A stretch of DNA of 7,929 nt from Acidobacteriaceae bacterium (GTDB lineage Bacteria > Acidobacteriota > Terriglobia > Terriglobales > Acidobacteriaceae), in contig PMBA01000307.1 in the NCBI GenBank assembly GCA_003152795.1, forward strand, positions 1-7,929, written 5' to 3'. Shown here one piece after another: positions 1 through 5,434 of this stretch. Position 1 is the first letter of the stretch; each line of letters begins with the position of its first letter. Position numbers and translations under genes: made by a program. Below the pieces are notes generated by a model that ran no database searches, was not told the origin of the DNA, and saw nothing but the letters and a program-made list of their open reading frames with translations.

Positions 1-518
1 CGCCGCGCGATATTTTTCAGGTTGACGGCCACCGGAGCGTCCAGTTCCACCGCATTCTTGCACGATGGCCCCACCACGATTTTTTCCATGTAGCAGTCGG
101 GAGCATGCAGCAGCCCGCCTTTTTCCGAAGCCGCCAGCACGGTAATTGCGCCTGGCGCACCGGTGGCGCACAGGTTCGTGCCTTCCAGCGGATCGACCGC
201 AATGTCCACATGCGGAACGTCGCGGCCGTCCAGATACGGTCCGCCGACTTGTTCTCCGATATAAAGCATGGGCGCGTCGTCGCGCTCGCCTTCGCCGATC
301 ACAATCGTGCCGTGCATCGGGACCGTGTCCATCGTCTTACGCATTGCTTCCGTGGCCGCCTGGTCGCTCAGCGGACGATCCCCTTGGCCCATGGTTCGCG
401 CCGACTCGATGGCCGCGTTCTCCACCACCCGCAAAAATTCCAGCGCCAGATCGCTCTCAATATTCTCCCCAAAATTTTTCGCGTGTGGTTCGGGACGGGT
501 TTGGGTCTGGGTTGGCAT
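1..518 (-). CDS. glpX: Class II fructose-1,6-bisphosphatase GlpX, N-terminal part (cut by window edge)
   Basis: GlpX hydrolyses fructose-1,6-bisphosphate to fructose-6-phosphate in gluconeogenesis (in some bacteria also sedoheptulose-1,7-bisphosphate); it is a cytosolic, metal-dependent enzyme. The 172 visible residues match the N-terminal half of the family (usually about 320-340 aa). They include an N-terminal helix with [14 protein letters not shown] (24-37), [20 protein letters not shown] (70-89), the metal/phosphate signature [10 protein letters not shown] (105-114) and [14 protein letters not shown] (138-151). The acidic residues of GEGE and DPLEGT correspond to metal ligands of characterised GlpX proteins. 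Two ATG codons lie in tandem (519-521 and 516-518). A perfect AGGAGG (complement of 524-529) is only 2 nt from the first but 5 nt from the second, so I chose the second. There is a roughly 20-residue polar extension ([10 protein letters not shown]...) before the first helix. The gene is divergent from the AhpD-like gene. Family identity is secure; the C-terminus lies outside the window. Confidence 0.93.
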   Translation of the reverse strand, partial: MPTQTQTRPEPHAKNFGENIESDLALEFLRVVENAAIESARTMGQGDRPLSDQAATEAMRKTMDTVPMHGTIVIGEGERDDAPMLYIGEQVGGPYLDGRDVPHVDIAVDPLEGTNLCATGAPGAITVLAASEKGGLLHAPDCYMEKIVVGPSCKNAVELDAPVAVNLKNIAR

Positions 519-523
519 CATGG

Positions 524-529
524 CCTCCT
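524..529 (-). promoter_or_regulatory. Ribosome binding site of glpX
   Basis: A perfect AGGAGG on the minus strand. Its 5-nt distance to the ATG at 516-518, against 2 nt to the ATG at 519-521, decides the start chosen for glpX. It is the only textbook Shine-Dalgarno sequence seen before a gene in this window. Confidence 0.75.
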
Positions 530-549
530 CTGTAGAAATGCGACCCTGG

Positions 550-555
550 AATATA
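550..555 (-). promoter_or_regulatory. Putative -10 element of glpX
   Basis: The minus strand reads TATATT, which would start transcription near 543 and leave a leader of about 22 nt containing the AGGAGG. No good -35 box is visible 16-18 nt upstream. An imperfect hairpin (557-576: CCCCTTCG / GGT / CGAAG, bulged A, GGG) abuts it and could be an operator or chance. This is a motif guess only. Confidence 0.3.
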
Positions 556-604
556 TCCCCTTCGGGTCGAAGAGGGAAGTGCAGCCGTCACACCGGTTGT
601 GTAG

Positions 605-624
605 CGCGGACGCCCCCGTCCGCG
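605..624. repeat. Perfect 8-bp hairpin, REP-like intergenic repeat candidate
   Basis: CGCGGACG and CGTCCGCG form a perfect 8-bp inverted repeat around a CCCC loop, preceded by TGTAG. It sits in the 171-bp gap between the divergent glpX and AhpD-like genes. I associate sequences of the form GTAGCGCGGACG...CGTCCGCG with multicopy intergenic elements in acidobacterial and similar genomes, but only one copy is in this window, so multicopy status is inference. It has no T-tract and lies between two 5' ends, so it is not a terminator. Confidence 0.5.
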
Positions 625-653
625 AACCGTTTACCGCGGAAGACTGCCGACGG

Positions 654-682
654 TCCACAACCCCAACTCCGTCTGCTAATCT
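654..682 (+). promoter_or_regulatory. Possible promoter of the AhpD-like gene
   Basis: TCCACA at 654-659 (4 of 6 to the sigma-70 -35 consensus) is followed, after 17 nt, by TAATCT at 677-682 (only 3 of 6 to the -10 box; the overlapping GCTAAT at 675-680 is an alternative). Such a promoter would start transcription at about 687-690, at or next to the ATG at 690. That would fit the absence of a Shine-Dalgarno sequence. Weak evidence. Confidence 0.25.
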
Positions 683-689
683 TTTTGTC

Positions 690-1088
690 ATGACCGCCGA
701 TCGACAAGAACCGACTTTCGTCTTCACCGAGAAACTGGTTGCTGAAAAAAGCGAACTCGCGCGCCGCTTTCTCGACAACCGCACTCGTCTCAACGAAAAC
801 GTGGACAAGGCCGACAACTTTCTCGTCAAGCGCTTCTATAACCTGGATCACAACACCTACCTGGAAGGCGCTCTGCCAGCCAAATACAAAGAACTGATGG
901 GACTCGTCGCCTCCGCCTGCCTGCGTTGCGACGACTGCATCAGCTACCACGTGATTCAGTCCTATCGCCTGGGCGTGACCCGCGCCGAGCAGGAAGAAGC
1001 GATCAATGTTGCGCTGGTGGTCGGCGGCAGCATAGTGATTCCGCACATGCGGCGTGCGTATGCGTTGCTGACCGAACTCTATGCGTGA
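690..1088 (+). CDS. AhpD-like / carboxymuconolactone decarboxylase family protein
   Basis: A 132-residue, probably cytosolic, all-alpha protein. It carries the full AhpD-type signature E-x11-C-x2-C-x3-H: E68, C80, C83 and H87 within KELMGLVASACLRCDDCISYH. In AhpD these residues form a thiol relay that reduces peroxides or peroxiredoxin disulfides, so a redox role is more likely than true carboxymuconolactone decarboxylation. An additional C77 precedes the CxxC. The following helices (GVTRAEQEEAINVALVVGGSIVIPHMRRAYALL) are typical of the family. The first 65 residues form a charged helical lead-in. The reading frame is open far upstream (to 105), but that part is antisense to glpX; the ATG at 690 begins where family-like sequence begins. 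No Shine-Dalgarno sequence is visible. The gene converges on the acyl-CoA dehydrogenase, 76 bp apart. The natural substrate cannot be told from sequence. Confidence 0.87.
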   Translation: MTADRQEPTFVFTEKLVAEKSELARRFLDNRTRLNENVDKADNFLVKRFYNLDHNTYLEGALPAKYKELMGLVASACLRCDDCISYHVIQSYRLGVTRAEQEEAINVALVVGGSIVIPHMRRAYALLTELYA

Positions 1089-1109
1089 GTGGAGCGCGTT
1101 CGAGCAAAC

Positions 1110-1124
1110 TTCGCATAATGCGAA
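1110..1124. other. Short palindrome between convergent genes
   Basis: TTCGCAT, one A, then ATGCGAA: a perfect 7+1+7 palindrome in the 76-bp gap between the convergent AhpD-like and acyl-CoA dehydrogenase genes. As RNA it can form only a 6-bp stem with a 3-nt loop, and neither side has a run of T, so it is at best a weak bidirectional terminator. It could equally be a protein-binding palindrome or chance. Confidence 0.3.
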
Positions 1125-1164
1125 CTTGTCAGGAATATCTTTCCGCATCAAAAAGAATGGAGGC

Positions 1165-2346
1165 TCAGAACGCGTCAATCCCCGTCACACTGGCCCCGAT
1201 AATCAGCGCGTGGATATCATGCGTCCCCTCGTAGGTCTTCACGCTTTCGAGGTTCATCAGGTGCCGCATGATCGGATAGTCATCCGCCACGCCGTTTGCG
1301 CCAAGAATGTCTCGCGACAGACGCGCACACTCCAGCGCCATCCACACATTGTTTCTCTTCGCCATCGAGATGTGCTGGTGCTGCACTCTCCCCGCGTCTT
1401 TCAGGCGGCCGACTTGCAGCACGAGTAACTGCGCCTTCGTGATTTCGCTGATCATCCAGGTGAGTTTCTCCTGCACAAGCTGATGCGAGGCGATGGGTTG
1501 ATCGCGAAACTGTTTTCGCAACAACGAATACTGCAGCGCGCAGTCATAACACGACATCGCCGCGCCGATTGCGCCCCACGAGATCCCATAGCGCGCCTGG
1601 TTCAGGCACATCAGCGGAGACTTCAGTCCGCCCGAACCTGGCAACAGGTTCGCCTCTGGGATCCGCACATCCTGCAGCGACAAGCCCGAGGTCACCGATG
1701 CGCGCAGCGACCACTTCCCGTGAATGTCGTCGGCCTTGAATCCGCGTCGGTCGGTCTCCACCAGAAACCCGCGTACCTTGTCGCCCTCATCTTCGACCTT
1801 GGCCCAGATCACCGCCACGTCGGCGATCGACCCCGATGTGATCCACATCTTTTCGCCGTTCAGCACATACTCGTTTCCAACTTTGCGCGCGCGCGTCCTC
1901 ATGCCGCCTGGATTCGATCCAAAGTCCGGTTCCGTCAATCCGAAGCAGCCGAGTTTTTCGCCCTTCTGCATCGCGGGCAACCATGTGTTCTTCTGCTCGT
2001 CGCTGCCAAAGGTATAAATCGGATACATCACCAGCGCTGACTGTACGCTGACAAACGAGCGCACGCCGGAATCGCCGCGCTCCAGTTCCTGCGTGACCAG
2101 GCCGTATTCCACGTTCGACATGCCGGCGCAGCCGTAGCCGTTCAGCGAGGCGCCGAAAAATCCCAAATCGGCCATCGGCTTCACCAGTTCGCGCGGGAAG
2201 CGGCCGGCGCGGTTGCACTCCTCGATGATCGGGACGAGATTGTCCTCGATGAACTTGCGCGCCGTGTCGCGCACCAGGCGCTCGTCGTCATTCAGCAAAC
2301 CGTCGAAGTTGATAAAGTCCACACCGCGGAATTTGATGGCCGGCAT
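1165..2346 (-). CDS. gcdH: Glutaryl-CoA dehydrogenase-type acyl-CoA dehydrogenase
   Basis: A full-length 393-residue FAD-dependent acyl-CoA dehydrogenase, cytosolic. The best fit is glutaryl-CoA dehydrogenase, which oxidises and decarboxylates glutaryl-CoA to crotonyl-CoA in lysine, tryptophan or aromatic degradation, passing electrons to ETF. Family landmarks are RSFVSVQSALVMYPIYTFGS (96-115), the flavin/substrate segment CFGLTEPDFGSNPGG (134-148), WITSG (168-172), RKQFRDQPIASHQLVQEKL (277-295) and YEGTHDIHALIIG (372-384). E373 aligns with the catalytic base (human E370). E89, R96 and Y372 align with human E87, R94 and Y369, a hydrogen-bond network characteristic of decarboxylating enzymes and altered in non-decarboxylating ones. 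The ATG at 2344-2346 has only a weak GGGGTGAG-like upstream sequence. It is divergent from the cytochrome operon. No other glutarate-pathway gene is in view, so activity on another short acyl-CoA cannot be excluded. Confidence 0.88.
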   Translation of the reverse strand: MPAIKFRGVDFINFDGLLNDDERLVRDTARKFIEDNLVPIIEECNRAGRFPRELVKPMADLGFFGASLNGYGCAGMSNVEYGLVTQELERGDSGVRSFVSVQSALVMYPIYTFGSDEQKNTWLPAMQKGEKLGCFGLTEPDFGSNPGGMRTRARKVGNEYVLNGEKMWITSGSIADVAVIWAKVEDEGDKVRGFLVETDRRGFKADDIHGKWSLRASVTSGLSLQDVRIPEANLLPGSGGLKSPLMCLNQARYGISWGAIGAAMSCYDCALQYSLLRKQFRDQPIASHQLVQEKLTWMISEITKAQLLVLQVGRLKDAGRVQHQHISMAKRNNVWMALECARLSRDILGANGVADDYPIMRHLMNLESVKTYEGTHDIHALIIGASVTGIDAF

Positions 2347-2444
2347 TACGTCTCACCCCAAAGAGTCAGCAGATAGCAAACCGGAAACCATTCAAAGTAG
2401 CAGAGCGGCTGGGAAGTCAGCAATGCGAGGCGGTATTTTGGGAT

Positions 2445-2464
2445 TCTAATGTGTTTTTATTAGA
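2445..2464. promoter_or_regulatory. Inverted repeat in the divergent gcdH/cytochrome intergenic region
   Basis: TCTAAT and ATTAGA form a perfect 6-bp inverted repeat separated by 8 nt (GTGTTTTT). A second, outer pair (GCGGT at 2430-2434, ACCGC at 2468-2472) flanks it. It lies just upstream of, and touches, the proposed -35 box of the cytochrome operon. This suits a dimeric regulator site that could control either divergent gene, but no regulator is identified. Confidence 0.3.
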
Positions 2465-2490
2465 GACACCGCTCGCCGCCAACCGATAAT
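2463..2490 (+). promoter_or_regulatory. Putative sigma-70-like promoter of the cytochrome operon
   Basis: GAGACA at 2463-2468 (4 of 6 to TTGACA), a 16-nt spacer, and GATAAT at 2485-2490 (5 of 6 to TATAAT). Transcription would start near 2497, upstream of all candidate starts of the cytochrome gene. It is the best-matching promoter in the window, though a chance match is possible. Confidence 0.4.
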
Positions 2491-2554
2491 ATGGCGCAAC
2501 CGAGCGTTGCTGGTTGTCGTGCGCGCCGCTGGAATCTCTTCTACCGGGACTTCT

Positions 2555-5434
2555 GTGAATCGAGTACTGACCCTGCTGATCGGCTTCCTTGCCGTCTCCG
2601 CGATCTATCTTTACGCCTTCCCACAGGCGAATGTTCTGTACGCCGGAGTGGTTGCGCTGCACACCATTGCCGGCGTTTTGGCTTCGGTACTGGTATTGGT
2701 CTGGCTGGTGCGCTCGTGGTACCAGGATGACCGGCTGGTCCAACTCGGAATGGTTTTTCTGTTCCTCGGCGCCATCCTGGGACTGGTATTGATTTACACC
2801 GGAACGCTGCGCACCGAATGGCGGCTCGTATACGTTCATCTAGGTTTGAGCTTTATCGGCGTCGGCCTGATCGCAGCAGCCCGATTGGGGCAGCGGCGAT
2901 GGCTGCCTGGTCATGCTGTTCTCCGCATCGCTGCCGTGCTCGTTGTGCTGGCCGTGCTCGCGCCCGCCGCTCGCTATCTCCGCGAAACTCGCTGGAAGCA
3001 GGCTGGCCGCATTCAAAATCCCGCCCTGCCGCCTCTTACCATGAACGGCGAAGGCGACGGCCCCAACGGGCCCTTCTTCCCCAGTTCCGCGCAGGTGTAT
3101 GGCGGAGAAAAAATTCCCAGCAAGTTCTTCATGGAATCGGATTCCTGCAAGCGCTGCCACGAAGATATCTACAACCAGTGGAACAGCTCGGCCCACCACT
3201 TTTCATCGTTCAACAATCAGTGGTATCGCAAGGCGATCGAGTACATGCAGGACACAGTCGGCACCAAGCCTTCGAAATGGTGCGGAGGATGCCATGACCC
3301 GGCGGTGCTCTACGCCGGCAAAATGGACACACCCATCAAACAAATCGTGCACACACCCGAAGCCCAGGCCGGACTCGGATGTATGATGTGCCACTCCATC
3401 GCCGACGTAAAAAGCACGATGGGGCAGGGCGATTTCTATCTGGAGTATCCCAAGTTGCACGAACTCGCGGCCAGTAAGAATCCCCTGGTACGGGCTGTGC
3501 ATGACTTCATGATCAAGCTGAATCCGGAGCCGCACCGCCGCGTGTTCCTCAAGCCCTTCATGAAACAGCAGACGGCGGAGTTCTGCTCCTCCTGCCACAA
3601 GGTGCACCTCGACGTGCCCGTCAATCACTACCGCTGGTTTCGCGGCTTCAACGAATACGACAACTGGCAGGCGAGCGGGGTTTCCGGAGAGGGTGCGCGC
3701 TCGTTCTACTATCCCGCGAAGCCGCAGCAGTGCGCCGACTGCCACATGCCGCTTGAACCCTCCAACGACATGGGAAATGTCGCAGGCAAAGTTCACTCCC
3801 ACCGTTTTCCCGCGGCTAACACGGCGCTGCCTACGGCCAACGAAGATTCTGCGCAGCTGAAGTCCACCGAAGATTTTTTGACCAGCGGAGCAATTACGGT
3901 TGACATTTTTGCCCTATCGCCCGCAAACGCCCCGTTGAAAGTGGGAGCCGTTGCGGAGCACGAACTCTCGACCACATTTGCCGTCGGTGAAGAAGCGGAA
4001 ACCACGATCACGCCTGGCTCCAACACCGAGGCCGCGCCTGTCACCGCGCCTTTGAACCGCGTACAGCCCGCTGTCCGTCGCGGCGATACCGTCCGCGTCG
4101 ACGTGGTGGTGCGCACCAAACGCGTTGGGCATTTCTTTCCTGGCGGCACGGTCGACGCCTACGACACCTGGCTCGAACTCAAAGGTGTCGACGACAAAGG
4201 CCAGACGATCTTCTGGAGCGGCATGGTTGCCGACGATGGCAAGGGGCCGGTCGAAAAGGGCGCGCACTTCTATCGATCGCTCCAGGTGGATGCGCACGGC
4301 AACCCGATCAACAAGCGAAACGCCTGGGCCACGCGCGCCGTTGTGTACGTGCGTCTGATCCCGCCAGGCGCCGCCGACACGGTGCACTTCCGGATGAAAG
4401 TTCCGGAGAGAACCGGCAGCAAGATTACCTTGACCGCCAGGCTCTGCTATCGCAAGTTTTCCTGGTTCGGGACGCAGTTCGGGTTTGCGGGCGAACCGGA
4501 GGGCGATTCAAACAGCCCGCCGGACAAGAGTCAATCGAAGCCGGGAATCGCGCAGAGCGCGGTTGCCCCTGCGTCAGTTACTGCGGACTACGACGACAGA
4601 AGATTTGCGTTCACGCAATCGCTTCACGGAGTTTCCGCGAAGTCGGAGAAAATTCCCGACCTCCCGATCGTGGCGGTGGCGCAAGACGAAGTTGCCCTCA
4701 ACGTTTTGCCCGCGAACGCCAGCGCGCCACAGCCCAAAACGCAGCTTGCAAAAGAAGACTGGCAGCGCTGGAACGATTACGGCATCGGCCTGCTGCTGCA
4801 AGGCGATCTGAAAGCGGCGCAGGCTGCCTTCGGAAAGGTCACCGAGGTCGATCCGCAGAATCCCGATGGCTGGGTGAACATCGGACGCGCCGCCCTGCAG
4901 GAGGGCGACGTGGCCCGCGCCCGTGTCGTTCTTGAGAAAGCGCTCGCGCTGAATCCGAAGCTGGCGCGCACAAATTTCTTCTACGCTTCGCTAATGAAGT
5001 CCACGGGAGACTACGATCAGGCGGCCGCGCATCTGGAAGTTGTGCTCGGTCAATACCCCCGCGACCGTGTAGCACTAAACAATCTTGGACGCGTTCTTTT
5101 TCTTGAGCGTAAGTATTCCGAGGCCGTGAACGTCCTGCAGCGGGTGCTCGCCGTCGATCCCGAGGATTTGCAGGCGCACTACAATCTCATGCTCTGCTAC
5201 AACGGGCTCGGCGACGACAAAATGTCGAAAGAACATCAGGCGCGCTACCTGCGTTTCAAAGCCGACGAGGCCTCGCAGGCCATCACCGGTCCCTACCGCC
5301 AGCTGAATCCGGAAGACAACAATGAACGCCAGAATATCCACGAGCACGTGTCCGTCCCCCTGCCCATCTTGAACAATGCACCAGCGAAGCGTCTAGCAGC
5401 AGTCGCCACCACGACTTCCGGGGCCCAAAGGTAA
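2555..5434 (+). CDS. Membrane-anchored pentahaem cytochrome c with C-terminal TPR domain
   Basis: A large fusion protein. Numbering is from the upstream TTG at 2507 (975 aa); the chosen GTG at 2555 is residue 17. Five hydrophobic segments (about 20-38, 43-68, 77-99, 106-126, 138-156) have Arg-rich loops at 69-76 and 126-140, giving N-in, C-out topology. Next come five CxxCH haem c sites (CKRCH 214, CGGCH 259, CMMCH 292, CSSCH 360, CADCH 409) with many spare His for axial ligation, resembling cytochrome c554-type multihaem proteins. A beta-rich domain (about 463-660) contains VGHFFPGGTVDAYDTW, as found behind haem domains in other multihaem cytochromes. After a polar linker come about five TPRs (752-921). 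The likely role is electron transfer at the outer face of the inner membrane; partners and substrate are unknown. The start is uncertain: TTG 2507, GTG 2519 and GTG 2555 all lack a good Shine-Dalgarno. GTG 2555 gives VNR directly before the first helix. The stop overlaps the next start. Confidence 0.87.
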   Translation: MNRVLTLLIGFLAVSAIYLYAFPQANVLYAGVVALHTIAGVLASVLVLVWLVRSWYQDDRLVQLGMVFLFLGAILGLVLIYTGTLRTEWRLVYVHLGLSFIGVGLIAAARLGQRRWLPGHAVLRIAAVLVVLAVLAPAARYLRETRWKQAGRIQNPALPPLTMNGEGDGPNGPFFPSSAQVYGGEKIPSKFFMESDSCKRCHEDIYNQWNSSAHHFSSFNNQWYRKAIEYMQDTVGTKPSKWCGGCHDPAVLYAGKMDTPIKQIVHTPEAQAGLGCMMCHSIADVKSTMGQGDFYLEYPKLHELAASKNPLVRAVHDFMIKLNPEPHRRVFLKPFMKQQTAEFCSSCHKVHLDVPVNHYRWFRGFNEYDNWQASGVSGEGARSFYYPAKPQQCADCHMPLEPSNDMGNVAGKVHSHRFPAANTALPTANEDSAQLKSTEDFLTSGAITVDIFALSPANAPLKVGAVAEHELSTTFAVGEEAETTITPGSNTEAAPVTAPLNRVQPAVRRGDTVRVDVVVRTKRVGHFFPGGTVDAYDTWLELKGVDDKGQTIFWSGMVADDGKGPVEKGAHFYRSLQVDAHGNPINKRNAWATRAVVYVRLIPPGAADTVHFRMKVPERTGSKITLTARLCYRKFSWFGTQFGFAGEPEGDSNSPPDKSQSKPGIAQSAVAPASVTADYDDRRFAFTQSLHGVSAKSEKIPDLPIVAVAQDEVALNVLPANASAPQPKTQLAKEDWQRWNDYGIGLLLQGDLKAAQAAFGKVTEVDPQNPDGWVNIGRAALQEGDVARARVVLEKALALNPKLARTNFFYASLMKSTGDYDQAAAHLEVVLGQYPRDRVALNNLGRVLFLERKYSEAVNVLQRVLAVDPEDLQAHYNLMLCYNGLGDDKMSKEHQARYLRFKADEASQAITGPYRQLNPEDNNERQNIHEHVSVPLPILNNAPAKRLAAVATTTSGAQR
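3146..3745 (+). other. Pentahaem c-binding region (five CxxCH motifs)
   Basis: Codons for the five CxxCH haem attachment sites start at 3146, 3281, 3380, 3584 and 3731. Spacings between motifs are 45, 33, 68 and 49 residues. Candidate distal ligands lie near them: H230/H231, H282, H318, H332, H343, H366, H374 and H430/H432. Attachment requires export and a cytochrome c maturation system, consistent with the predicted external location. No maturation genes are in the window. Confidence 0.9.
4760..5269 (+). other. C-terminal TPR array of the cytochrome
   Basis: Five consecutive, approximately 34-residue TPR units (about residues 752-785, 786-819, 820-853, 854-887, 888-921 in the 975-aa numbering). 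The usual W/L-G-Y, A and P positions are present, for example WNDYGIGLLLQGDLKAAQAAF and LNNLGRVLFLERKYSEAVNVL. TPR arrays normally bind protein partners. This one would sit outside the inner membrane, beside the neighbouring secreted propeller and TPR proteins. The last repeat is degenerate. Confidence 0.8.

Noticed and set aside
105..689. Upstream extension of the AhpD-like reading frame, which would give a 327-residue protein
   Set aside because: This stretch is antisense to the clearly coding glpX gene and its promoter region, and its translation is Arg/His-rich with no family-like sequence. Family similarity starts after the ATG at 690.
1110..1124. Palindrome as a bidirectional terminator between convergent genes
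   Set aside because: The stem is only 6 bp when folded and there is no T-tract on either side. Kept only as a low-confidence palindrome.
588..1178. Long minus-strand reading frame (196 codons) opposite the AhpD-like gene
   Set aside because: It is the mirror of a gene with a full E-x11-CxxC-x3-H motif. Its own translation shows no recognisable domain.
2417..2839. Minus-strand reading frame over the cytochrome gene start and its intergenic region
   Set aside because: Low-complexity Gln/Asn/Arg-rich translation, antisense to transmembrane-helix codons and a promoter-like region. No sign of a real protein.
2955..5434. Assignment of the cytochrome to nitrite reductase (NrfA) or hydroxylamine oxidoreductase
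   Set aside because: It lacks the CxxCK site of typical NrfA. The haem number and spacing and the absence of hao/cyc neighbours do not support hydroxylamine oxidoreductase. No specific enzyme name is justified.
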